Below, one piece after another: positions 17,278-24,411 of a DNA stretch of 64,000 nt. The DNA is from Rhodanobacter_A agri (GTDB taxonomy: Bacteria > Pseudomonadota > Gammaproteobacteria > Xanthomonadales > Rhodanobacteraceae): assembly GCF_044904705.1 (NCBI RefSeq), contig NZ_JADIKL010000005.1, positions 124,001 to 188,000 of the forward strand. Direction: 5' to 3'. Under the pieces are notes generated by a model. That model did no database searches and was not told the origin of the DNA. It was given only the letters and a program-made list of their open reading frames with translations. The position numbers and the translations under genes were made by a program. Every line of letters starts with the position of its first letter. Within the stretch, counting starts at the first letter, position 1.

Positions 17278-17426
17278 GGGCGCACATCCTGTATCGGTTG
17301 CCATGAAGGACGGGGCGCGTCGACTTCGCCTCCGTGTCGATGCGCCAAGCGCTGCCATGTCTTGAAGCCATGGCCGTCGCCACGCGGCTTGCGCGGATAG
17401 CCGGAAGTGTGGGTCAACACCTGCAT
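17274..17426 (-). CDS. candidate 50-residue ORF coupled to the HPr-kinase-like gene
   Basis: The frame begins ATG one base after the acetyltransferase stop, has AGGGAG 7-8 bases upstream, and ends TGA inside the kinase start (ATGA overlap). This is the same junction style as the proven genes around it. The product is basic and rich in Gly, Pro, Arg and His (starts MQVLTHTSGYPRKPRGD, ends QDVRP) with no hydrophobic segment. I recognise no family. It could be a peptide substrate of the adjacent kinase, or only a translated spacer. Confidence 0.4.
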   Translation of the reverse strand: MQVLTHTSGYPRKPRGDGHGFKTWQRLAHRHGGEVDAPRPSWQPIQDVRP

Positions 17427-17427
17427 G

Positions 17428-17919
17428 TCATCGCTCCCTGATCACCCTTGCCGGCACGCCGGCAATCACCTGGTTGTCCGGTACCGAGCGCGTCACCACG
17501 GAATTGGCGCCGACGATCACGTTGTTGCCCAGCGTGACGCCCTCCCGGATGTAGACGTTGTCGCCTATCCAGCAGTCGTCGCCGATGACGATGTCGCGCT
17601 CCAGGTGGACGATCGGGCCGGCTGCGTTGTTGGTCGGCTTGTCCTGCGAGTGCGTGATCGCCTTGATCGACACGTTGTAGCCAATGGCGCAGCTGCGGCC
17701 GATGATCACTTTGGAATGTGCGCCACATGACAAGTGCGCCTGGTTGAGATAACTCTGCTCGCCGATCAGGAAATGCTGCTTCGGGCCGATCAGCTTCGAT
17801 CCCAGACCGATCGTGGCGCGCGGCGATATGCCGTCGTACTTCCGCATCCGGCGGGCGTGACTCCTGCGCTGCGCCCAATCGACGGAGCCGCTTATCAGCC
17901 TGGCGAGCAGATCGAGCAT
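17428..17919 (-). CDS. hexapeptide-repeat O-acetyltransferase (WcaF/maltose-acetyltransferase type)
   Basis: 163 residues forming a left-handed beta-helix of I-G-x-x-x-x repeats (KVIIGRSCAIGYNVSI, DIVIGDDCWIGDNVYIREGVTLGNNVIVGANSVV) and ending with the standard PDNQVIAGVPARVIRER cap. The His of IKAITHSQDKP is in the position of the catalytic His. Such enzymes use acetyl-CoA to decorate sugars of the repeat unit. No clear ribosome site precedes the ATG. Acetylation fits the presence of a polysaccharide deacetylase at the other end of the locus. Confidence 0.87.
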   Translation of the reverse strand: MLDLLARLISGSVDWAQRRSHARRMRKYDGISPRATIGLGSKLIGPKQHFLIGEQSYLNQAHLSCGAHSKVIIGRSCAIGYNVSIKAITHSQDKPTNNAAGPIVHLERDIVIGDDCWIGDNVYIREGVTLGNNVIVGANSVVTRSVPDNQVIAGVPARVIRER

Positions 17920-17927
17920 GCGCAGGC

Positions 17928-19022
17928 CTACCTCACCGGCGCCATGGCGAGGTTTTCCACGACCAGGCTTAGCTGCGATTCCGTCAGGTAGGGGTGCATG
18001 GGCAAGCTGAGCACCCGCCTGGCGGCTGCGTCGCCCACTGGAAGCTGTGCACCGGCATCCGCCACCGCCGGTTGCTTGTTGATCGGAATCGGGTAATGCA
18101 CCACGGTGGGAATGCCGGCGTCCTTCATGCGCGCCTGCACCGATTCGCGGTCGTCCACGCCAACGGTGTATTGGGCGTAGACGCTGGTGTTGTGCGGTTC
18201 GATATAGGGCGGGGCGGCAACGTCGCTCTCGGCGAGCAGCGCGCCGTAGCGGGCGGCCACCCGCTGCCGCAACTCGATTTCGTCCTCGAAAATCTCCAGT
18301 TTGGCCAGCAGGATGGCCGCCTGCAGCGTATCCAGTCGGCTGTTCACGCCGACGCGGGCATGGTGGTAGCGGCGATCCTGGCCGTGGCGCGCGATCTGCC
18401 GCATCGCCACGGCGAGCTGGTCATCGTTGGTGAAAATCGCGCCGCCATCGCCATAGCAACCCAGCGGCTTGCTCGGAAAGAAGCTGGCGCAGGCGATCAT
18501 GCTCAAATTGCACGAGCGTCGTCCCTTGTAGCGCGCGCCGAAACTCTGCGCGGCATCCTCGATCACCGGAATGCCATGCCGGTCCGCGATCGCGTTGATG
18601 GCGTCGAAATCCGCGCACTGCCCGTAGAGCGACACCGGAATGATCGCGCGTGTCCGCAGGGTGATCGCCGCTTCGAGCTTGGCGGGATCGAGGTTGTAGG
18701 TGCGCGGATCGATATCGACGTACACCGGCCGGGCACCAAGCAAGGCCACCGTCTCTGCGGTGGCGATGTAGGTGAAGCCCGGTGTGATGACTTCGTCGCC
18801 AGCGCCGATGCCCAGCGCCATCTGTGCGATCTGCAAGGCGTCCGTGCCGTTCGCGCAGCTGATGCAATGCCGGGCGCCGACGAAGGCGGCAAGTTTCTCT
18901 TCCAGCTCGGTCACTTCCGGCCCGAGAATGTACTGACCATGCGCCAGCACGCGCTGGATGCCGGCATCGATCTCCTGCCTGATGCGGGCTTGCTGCGCCT
19001 TGAGATCGATGAAGTCGATCAT
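17928..19022 (-). CDS. wlbC: DegT/DnrJ/EryC1 aminotransferase, WlbC/WbpE-like
   Basis: PLP enzyme of 364 residues that probably aminates C3 of UDP-2-acetamido-2-deoxy-3-oxo-D-glucuronic acid with glutamate as donor. PLP-binding features: NGTDALQ (59-65), Asp156 in VIEDAAQSFGA and the Schiff-base Lys185 in FFPSKPLGCYGDGG. The start MIDFIDLKAQQARIRQEID is characteristic of this sugar-aminotransferase group. GGAGG precedes the ATG, which overlaps the wlbB-like stop (ATGA). The substrate is assigned from the adjacent WlbA- and WlbB-like genes. Confidence 0.88.
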   Translation of the reverse strand: MIDFIDLKAQQARIRQEIDAGIQRVLAHGQYILGPEVTELEEKLAAFVGARHCISCANGTDALQIAQMALGIGAGDEVITPGFTYIATAETVALLGARPVYVDIDPRTYNLDPAKLEAAITLRTRAIIPVSLYGQCADFDAINAIADRHGIPVIEDAAQSFGARYKGRRSCNLSMIACASFFPSKPLGCYGDGGAIFTNDDQLAVAMRQIARHGQDRRYHHARVGVNSRLDTLQAAILLAKLEIFEDEIELRQRVAARYGALLAESDVAAPPYIEPHNTSVYAQYTVGVDDRESVQARMKDAGIPTVVHYPIPINKQPAVADAGAQLPVGDAAARRVLSLPMHPYLTESQLSLVVENLAMAPVR

Positions 19023-19606
19023 TCGGCCGCCTCCTGCCTGCGCAGCGTGCGGCCATCCAGCACATAGCGTGCGCCGCTGTGCGCGCAGACGTCCTCGGCA
19101 TGGCCTTCCAGCGGCAGCTTCAGTCGTTCGCCGAACTCGCTCATCCAGCCGACCTGGCGGGCAGGCACACCCACCATCAGGGCATAGGCCGGTACGTCGC
19201 GATTGACCACCGCGCCGGCGCCGATGAAGGCGAACTCGCCGATGGTGATGCCGCAGATGATGGTGCAGTTGGCGCCCAGGGTGGCGCCGCGGCGGACCAC
19301 GGTGTCGCGGTATTCGTCCTTGCGTTCGATCAACGAGCGCGGGTTGTAGACATTGGTGAACACCATGCTGGGACCGCAGAAGACCCCTTCCTCCAGCGTC
19401 ACGTTGTCGTACACCGACACGTTGTTCTGGATCTTGCAGCGGTCGCCGATGACGACCTTGTTGCCGACGAATACGTTCTGGCCCAGCGAGACCTCCCGGC
19501 CGATGTGCGCGCCGGCGCAGACGTGCACGAAGTGCCACACGCGCGAGCCGGCGCCGATCCGGGCGCCTTCGTCGACAATGGCGGAAGGGTGAAGGTAGTA
19601 GTCCAT
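19019..19606 (-). CDS. wlbB: UDP-2-acetamido-3-amino-2,3-dideoxyglucuronate N-acetyltransferase, WlbB/WbpD-like
   Basis: 195-residue left-handed beta-helix acetyltransferase beginning MDYYLHPSAIVDEGARIGAGSRVWHFVHVCAGAHIG. The WHFVHV segment and NNVSVYDNVTLEEGVFCGPSMVFTNVYNPRS are hallmarks of the WbpD/WlbB group, which acetylates the 3-amino group to give UDP-GlcNAc3NAcA. ATG at 19606 is preferred, with GAAGAG 8 bases upstream; an in-frame GTG at 19615 would add three residues. It acts after the aminotransferase encoded next in the operon. Confidence 0.88.
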   Translation of the reverse strand: MDYYLHPSAIVDEGARIGAGSRVWHFVHVCAGAHIGREVSLGQNVFVGNKVVIGDRCKIQNNVSVYDNVTLEEGVFCGPSMVFTNVYNPRSLIERKDEYRDTVVRRGATLGANCTIICGITIGEFAFIGAGAVVNRDVPAYALMVGVPARQVGWMSEFGERLKLPLEGHAEDVCAHSGARYVLDGRTLRRQEAAE

Positions 19607-19618
19607 GCGGTTCACTCT

Positions 19619-20578
19619 TCAGGCTTGTCGTTTCAGGAAGGGGTGGGCGTTGTCCGCGGATGGGGCGGCCTGACTGTTGCGGATCGCCGCCACGGTATCG
19701 ATGGCAGTGCGGCTTTCTTCCGGGCCAAAGCCGTGGCCGGCGAGGATTTCCTCGTAACTGCGGTTGTGCAGGTCGGTGAAACCGCCGGAAAACTCGATCT
19801 CCTCGCCGTCCACCGTGATCGAGCGGAAGGTGCGCTGGCCGGCAACGCGTTGCGCGGCGGGCATGTCCTCGACGTCCACCGAAAGGAACCAACGCACGCG
19901 GGCATTCTCGTATTCGAGGTAGCCGGCCGCTTTGGTGTCGTCGCACAAGTGCACTACGTTGATCTGCAGCGCCCCGAAGATGTAATGCAGCATGTCGAAG
20001 AAATGCACGCCGATGTTGGTGGCGATGCCGCCGGACTTCTTCGTGTCGCCCTTCCAGCTCTGCAGGTACCAGTGGCCGCGCGAGGTGACGTAGGCGAGGT
20101 CGACCTCGTGCTTGCCGTGTGCCGGTCCGTTCCGGACTTTGTCGCGCAGGGCGATGATCGCCGGGTGCAGGCGGAGCTGCAGGATGGTGTTGATGCGCTT
20201 GCCGGTTTCCCGTTCCATCTCCACCAGTCCGTCGATATTCCACGGATTGAGCACCAGCGGCTTCTCGCAGATCGCATGCGCGCCGGAGCGCAGGGCGAAA
20301 CGCATGTGCGAGTCGTGCAGGTAGTTCGGCGAGCAGATGGCGACGTAATCGATCTGGCCGCCGTTCTTCGCACGCCGGCGCAGATCGACGTGCCGGTCGA
20401 AGCGCTCGAATTCGGTGAAGAAGTCGGCATCCGGAAAATGGCTGTCGATGATGCCCACCGAATCGTTCGGGTCGAACGCGGCCAACAGCCGGTTGCCCGT
20501 GGCCTTGATGGCCTGCATGTGGCGTGGGGCGATATAGCCGGCGGCGCCGATGAGGGCAAAGTTCTTCAGGCTTGGCAT
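19619..20578 (-). CDS. wlbA: UDP-N-acetyl-2-amino-2-deoxyglucuronate 3-dehydrogenase, WlbA/WbpB-like
   Basis: Gfo/Idh/MocA-family NAD-dependent oxidoreductase of 319 residues. The Rossmann start is MPSLKNFALIGAAGYIAPRHMQAI, the WlbA-type variant GAAGYIAPRH. CEKPLVLNPWNID near residue 97 supplies the conserved Lys of the family, and GGIATNIGVHFFDML holds the catalytic His. It should oxidise C3 of UDP-GlcNAcA, the first step of the Wlb branch. The UDP-GlcNAc 6-dehydrogenase that makes its substrate is not in the window. A 131-base gap with a 7-bp hairpin (20645-20669) separates it from the kinase gene. Confidence 0.9.
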   Translation of the reverse strand: MPSLKNFALIGAAGYIAPRHMQAIKATGNRLLAAFDPNDSVGIIDSHFPDADFFTEFERFDRHVDLRRRAKNGGQIDYVAICSPNYLHDSHMRFALRSGAHAICEKPLVLNPWNIDGLVEMERETGKRINTILQLRLHPAIIALRDKVRNGPAHGKHEVDLAYVTSRGHWYLQSWKGDTKKSGGIATNIGVHFFDMLHYIFGALQINVVHLCDDTKAAGYLEYENARVRWFLSVDVEDMPAAQRVAGQRTFRSITVDGEEIEFSGGFTDLHNRSYEEILAGHGFGPEESRTAIDTVAAIRNSQAAPSADNAHPFLKRQA

Positions 20579-20710
20579 GACGCTGATCCTGCGTGGGTCC
20601 GGGGGGCGTTGGCGGCGTCGCGCCGATCGATCGGAGGCGCAGCCGTCATGCGTTCTCCCGGTGCATGACGCCCGCCTCGCCGCGAGCCGCGCGGGTACTG
20701 CCGCGGGCCG

Positions 20711-22921
20711 TCATTGGAGTGCCTTGCCGACGCCGTAGTAGGCGTAGGTGTAGTAGCCGCCGCTGCGCTTCTCTACGGCGTTGAAGATGGCTCCCTTGAT
20801 CGGGACGCCGTTCTGTTCGAAACGCTGCCTGGCCAGCGCGATCTCGCGCGGCTGGTTGAGCCCGAAGCGCACCACCAGCAGGGCGGTGCCGGCGTGGTGG
20901 CCGATGACGGCCGCATCGGTCACCGCCAGGATCGGCGGCGTGTCGATGATGATCAGGTCGTACATCAGCTTCAGATGGTCGATCAGCGCGGAGAACCGGG
21001 CGTTCATCAGCAGCTCGGAAGGATTCGGCGGCACCTTGCCGCGTGCGATGAAATGCAGGTTCTCCAGCGGGCCGATCTGGTGCGTCGCCTCGGCTAGGTC
21101 CGCCTGGCCGGAAATCAGTTCGGAAAGGCCGACCTCGGACCTGCTGCCCACGATCCTGTGCAGCGTGCCCATGCGCATGTCGCCGTCGATCAGCAACACC
21201 CGCTGGTTGCTTTGCGCGATGACGGCGGCAAGGTTGGCGGCAACGAAGGTCTTGCCGACATCCGGGCTGGGCCCGGAGATCATCAGCACGTTGTTCTTCG
21301 CTTCCAGGCGGGCGAAATGAAGGCTGGTACGCAGGCTGCGCAAGGCTTCGGCGGCCAGGTCCGCCGGCGCGTCCACAACCAGCAGGCGCTGCTTGCCGCT
21401 TCCGTGCAGGCGTTTGCCTTGCAGTGACTGCTCGCGCAGGCTGACCGGGATGGTGGCGTACACCGGCAGGCCGATCCGTTCGATGGCGGCCGGGTCCTCG
21501 ATGCTGCGATTGAGCATGCGGCGGACGAAGACGCATACCAGGGCCACGAACGCGCCGAGGAACGCGCTGCCCATCACCACGATCAGCTTTTTCGGCCACA
21601 CCGGTCGAGTGACGTCCACGGCGGCGCTGTCCACGATGCGCACGTTGCCCACCGTGCCCGCGCGGGCGATGTCCAGCTGCTGCGCCTGGTTGAGCAGGCC
21701 GGTGTAGGTGTCGTTGCTGACCTGCACATCGCGATTCAGCTTCAGCAGCTCTTGTTGGGTGTCCGGCAGGCTGCCCACCTTTTTGTCGATCGCACCTTTC
21801 TGCGCTTGCAGTTGGCCGATCTGCTTCATCAATGACTTGTAGGCAGGGTGCTCAGGCGTGTATTGCCGTTGCATGTCCGCTTGCTGCAGCTGCAGTTGCT
21901 GCAGGTTGGTCTGGATGGCGACTTCCTGGTTCAGCAGGCTCTGGGTCTGCATGCTGATGTCGACCGAGTGCGCCTTGATCTGATAGGCGTTCAACGCCGC
22001 CGTGGCCTGTTCCAGGGCCTTGCGCACATTGGGGAGCTGCTCCCGGACGAATTTCAGGCTGTTCGCCGCCTCGGCAGAGTTGCGGTCCACATCCTGCAGC
22101 ACGTAGAGCTCGCCGACCTGGCCGAGCAGCTTGGTGGCCAGCGCGGGATCGGAATTGTCGTAGGTCATCTGCAGGATGCCCGAATCCTTGCCCTGCTCGG
22201 TGACGTTGATGGCCTGCTGCAATCCGTTGATCACGGTCAGCTGGCGGTGGCGGATGACACGGAAGCGCATGCCCGGGTTGGCGAGCAAGGTCTTGATCTG
22301 GATGGTTACGCCGCGACCGCTGGCGGATTGCCCCGCCTTGCCGCTGAGCAGGACGTCGCCGTTGTCGTCCAGCAGAACGTAGCCGCCGTCTTCGCCGGCG
22401 ATAAGGTTCAGCGGCTTGTCCAGCAGGGCGTCAGGCACATCCAGCTGGAAAATGTCCAGTTTCGAGCCGCCCCAGTCATAGCCGTTCATCCCGAACCAGG
22501 GTGCGGCCACCTTGCCGGGGTTGTGCGAGGCATAGAGACGCGCAATGAAGTTTCCGAACAGGGGGAAGCGCTTAGGGCCACTTTCGATGGTGAGTCCTAG
22601 CTTGTCGACCGCGGCGCCGAGCACCATGCGCGAGGTGATCAGCGCGGATTGGGTGGTTGCCTCGGGATCTTCCGCCCCGAGCGTCTGGCTGAGTGCGCTC
22701 AAGCCAGGCAGGTCCGGGACCTTCTGCTCTACCTGTACTGTCGAGCTGGCCTGATAGACAGGCGTGGCCACGATGGCATAGATAATGCCGAGAGCCACGA
22801 AAAAGCCAATGATGCGGCCGATAAGCCATTTGTGATCGCGAAGTGTTCCCAGCAATTCGCCAAGGTCGATTTCGTTATCACGTTGCACGGGTTCAAGGGC
22901 GTTAGTCATATGGATTGCCAT
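20711..22921 (-). CDS. wzc: Wzc-type polysaccharide co-polymerase and BY-kinase
   Basis: 736-residue inner-membrane protein setting EPS chain length and coupling to the Wza channel. A Wzz domain starts at DNEIDLGELLGTLRDHKWLI with span one at about 33-53. A long periplasmic coiled-coil region follows, then span two at about 444-468. The cytosolic bacterial tyrosine-kinase domain has Walker A (SGPSPDVGKTF, about 545), Walker A' (VLLIDGDMR) and Walker B (LIIIDTPP). The end GGYYTYAYYGVGKALQ is the autophosphorylated tyrosine cluster, with five Tyr. Start could be Met1 or Met5 (22909); both have weak ribosome sites. The Wzb phosphatase gene lies directly upstream. Confidence 0.93.
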   Translation of the reverse strand: MAIHMTNALEPVQRDNEIDLGELLGTLRDHKWLIGRIIGFFVALGIIYAIVATPVYQASSTVQVEQKVPDLPGLSALSQTLGAEDPEATTQSALITSRMVLGAAVDKLGLTIESGPKRFPLFGNFIARLYASHNPGKVAAPWFGMNGYDWGGSKLDIFQLDVPDALLDKPLNLIAGEDGGYVLLDDNGDVLLSGKAGQSASGRGVTIQIKTLLANPGMRFRVIRHRQLTVINGLQQAINVTEQGKDSGILQMTYDNSDPALATKLLGQVGELYVLQDVDRNSAEAANSLKFVREQLPNVRKALEQATAALNAYQIKAHSVDISMQTQSLLNQEVAIQTNLQQLQLQQADMQRQYTPEHPAYKSLMKQIGQLQAQKGAIDKKVGSLPDTQQELLKLNRDVQVSNDTYTGLLNQAQQLDIARAGTVGNVRIVDSAAVDVTRPVWPKKLIVVMGSAFLGAFVALVCVFVRRMLNRSIEDPAAIERIGLPVYATIPVSLREQSLQGKRLHGSGKQRLLVVDAPADLAAEALRSLRTSLHFARLEAKNNVLMISGPSPDVGKTFVAANLAAVIAQSNQRVLLIDGDMRMGTLHRIVGSRSEVGLSELISGQADLAEATHQIGPLENLHFIARGKVPPNPSELLMNARFSALIDHLKLMYDLIIIDTPPILAVTDAAVIGHHAGTALLVVRFGLNQPREIALARQRFEQNGVPIKGAIFNAVEKRSGGYYTYAYYGVGKALQ

Positions 22922-22942
22922 CTGATGACATGAAAACAGGAT

Positions 22943-23377
22943 TCACAGATAAGTTTTCCAGCTGTCTACTCCTCTCGCGATCATTTCGTGGACATATTCG
23001 AAAGTGCTGCGATTCTGTCGATAAGGGTCGGGGATGTCGTCTTCATCCACCCATTTGTCCAGTAGATAGACCTTGCCGCGAATTTCCGGCGCAAGATGAA
23101 TCATTGCCGCGACTTGGCTCTTTTCCATGCCCAATACCAAATCGGCTTCACGCAGCATCAACGGAGTGAGCTGACGGGCGCGATGCATTGCCCCGTCAAT
23201 GCCGCTTTCGGCGAGCAGCTGCAGGGCGGTTGCGTCCATGGGCCTTCCGACGGGCGCGCAAAGCCCCGCGCTGCTGAAGGCAGCTTGACGTGAACTCATG
23301 CGCTGTCGAAAAAGGTATTCCGCCGTAGGGCTGCGGCAGACATTACCCATGCAGACGATCAATATCCGATCAAACAC
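22943..23377 (-). CDS. wzb: Wzb-type low-molecular-weight protein-tyrosine phosphatase
   Basis: 144-residue phosphatase that dephosphorylates the Wzc tyrosine tail and so resets the polymerisation cycle. The P-loop CMGNVCRS contains nucleophile Cys9 and Arg15; the general acid is Asp117 in IPDPY. It is the first gene of the long minus-strand EPS operon and lies 21 bases before wzc, the usual wzb-wzc order. The promoter should lie to its right (23378-23640), where no convincing -35/-10 pair was found. Confidence 0.94.
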   Translation of the reverse strand: MFDRILIVCMGNVCRSPTAEYLFRQRMSSRQAAFSSAGLCAPVGRPMDATALQLLAESGIDGAMHRARQLTPLMLREADLVLGMEKSQVAAMIHLAPEIRGKVYLLDKWVDEDDIPDPYRQNRSTFEYVHEMIARGVDSWKTYL

Positions 23378-24180
23378 AGCGCCGTCATACTCCCGAATCC
23401 CGAGTCAGCGTCGATCCAAGGATGCTAGAAATGGCGGTCTCTACCTCCGGCAAATTTTCAGTAAACCCACACATGGTGAGTTTCGTGGCCCTGTTTCGAA
23501 TTAAATTGCGCCTCTCAATGAGAGGATCGATAACGAGCGACAGGCCGGTAGTGGTGGCCTGCTTGTTATTTCGTTTCCGGCGTTACACGGGAGTGCTGGT
23601 GTGGCGATTACACGAGCCGGAAATGGTCTGACGTCGACAGACCTAAATGAGGAGGACCGATGATTGCACGTTCGGATTGCAAGTCAGTGAACAGCAGCCA
23701 AATGCTCCGCCCCATGACCGCTAATCGCGCGCAGGCATTGGATTTATGCCGTGTGTCGCGTGGCGGTCGTTAATGTGAAATTTCACGCCGGCTTATCTTG
23801 TGCGTGGGAGTCGCGAACCGGACATCGTTCGGGCTCGCGGGTCCGGTGCCGTCGCGGACGGTCGCGTGGACGATCCATCCGCGTACGTATCGCCTCGCCG
23901 CAGGCGTATCGTCGTGCAACTGAAACAGTCTCGCAGTTTGGCGTGTTGCGAAGACTTGTGTGAGGAGGTATCGCCTGGTTCGTCGCGTCGTGCGCAGTGG
24001 ACTGCCGAGCCGTTTCGTCCCGCGATGCAGAAGGCAGTCCCGGTTTGGCTGCGCGGGCCCGACGCGCGCGGGCGCGGCGGGGTGCCGCCTTGCGATGCGA
24101 TGCCGTTCCAGTTATGCTTCGCGAACTCTGATGCGGCCAAGCGGCGGTTTGAGGGTCTCGATTGATCAGATGGAGACCGC
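23378..24180. other. gene-poor region between EPS operon and rimP operon
   Basis: About 800 bases with no recognisable protein or RNA gene apart from a short candidate ORF. The left part (23378-23800) is AT-richer than its surroundings, as for a promoter and leader of the EPS operon, and contains small hairpins: CCTCTC/GAGAGG at 23511-23525, CAGGCC/GGCCTG at 23541-23561 and GGTCTG/CAGACC at 23625-23643. The right part (23800-24180) is GC-rich and its open frames give low-complexity Arg/Ser-rich products. It ends at a tRNA-like 3' fragment. Confidence 0.4.
23660..23773 (+). CDS. candidate short ORF with strong ribosome-binding site
   Basis: A 37-residue frame (start MIARSDCKSVNSSQ, end CRVSRGGR) preceded by GAGGAGGA ending 3 bases before its ATG. 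The Shine-Dalgarno match is among the best in the window, though the spacing is short. A 6-bp hairpin lies at 23625-23643 just upstream. No domain or homology is recognised and no promoter is evident. It may be a leader peptide, a decayed gene start, or chance. Confidence 0.25.
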   Translation: MIARSDCKSVNSSQMLRPMTANRAQALDLCRVSRGGR

Positions 24181-24198
24181 ATCCTGCCCCCGCTACCA
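24181..24198 (+). pseudogene. tRNA 3'-end fragment (possible attachment-site remnant)
   Basis: The 18 bases ATCCTGCCCCCGCTACCA look like the end of a tRNA: the last T-loop base, the 3' side of the T stem, the acceptor strand and the CCA end. They resemble the end of proteobacterial initiator tRNA, a gene often found just before rimP. The 5' part is missing: no matching GCGGGG acceptor strand, D arm, anticodon arm or GTTCAAA T-loop precedes it. An intrinsic terminator follows 17 bases later, as after a tRNA gene. This fits a scar left by site-specific insertion at a tRNA 3' end. Confidence 0.5.
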
Positions 24199-24215
24199 GA
24201 TCTTTCTTGGACAAG

Positions 24216-24239
24216 AAAGCCTCCTCGTGAGGCTTTTTT
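24216..24239 (+). terminator. rho-independent terminator
   Basis: Stem AAAGCCTC/GAGGCTTT (8 bp) with a 5-base loop, followed by a T-run. It follows the tRNA-like fragment and would terminate a tRNA transcript. Confidence 0.8.
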
Positions 24240-24348
24240 GTTGGGCGCAGGATGCGCCGTGCCTGCTGCGGCTCACGTCGCGCGCAGGCGCCGGAGGGGC
24301 TGCCTGGAGTCGGGACATCGGCGAGGACGCTCCGGCAAGGAGCAGGGA

Positions 24349-24376
24349 ATGGGCCGCTTGAGCCCATTTTTTGTTT
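24349..24376 (+). terminator. terminator/attenuator in rimP leader
   Basis: Stem ATGGGC/GCCCAT with a 7-base loop is followed by TTTTTTGTTTTT, only 36 bases before the rimP ATG. Because it lies between the previous terminator and rimP, it probably acts as an attenuator of the rimP-nusA-infB operon rather than the end of an upstream gene. NusA, encoded downstream, promotes pausing and termination, so autogenous control is possible. Confidence 0.65.
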
Positions 24377-24411
24377 TTGCGACCTGGAATCGTATTGCTG
24401 GAATCGTATTG

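Noticed and set aside
7594..17426. Complete lasso-peptide biosynthetic cluster
   Set aside because: AsnB-like and HPr-kinase-like genes and a short ORF are present, but there is no PqqD-like recognition element, no transglutaminase-like protease and no dedicated ABC exporter, and the putative leader would be too short.
20645..20669. Terminator between wzc and wlbA
   Set aside because: A 7-bp GTCATGC/GCATGAC hairpin exists but has no T-run and lies inside a continuous operon; more likely a minor structure.
23793..24182. Possible protein genes in both directions in the boundary region
   Set aside because: The frames give Arg/Ser/Pro-rich products without domains or convincing ribosome sites; likely chance in GC-rich DNA.
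24100..24198. Complete tRNA gene before rimP
   Set aside because: Only the CCA-end portion looks tRNA-like; no D arm, anticodon stem or GTTCAAA loop can be folded from the preceding 80 bases.
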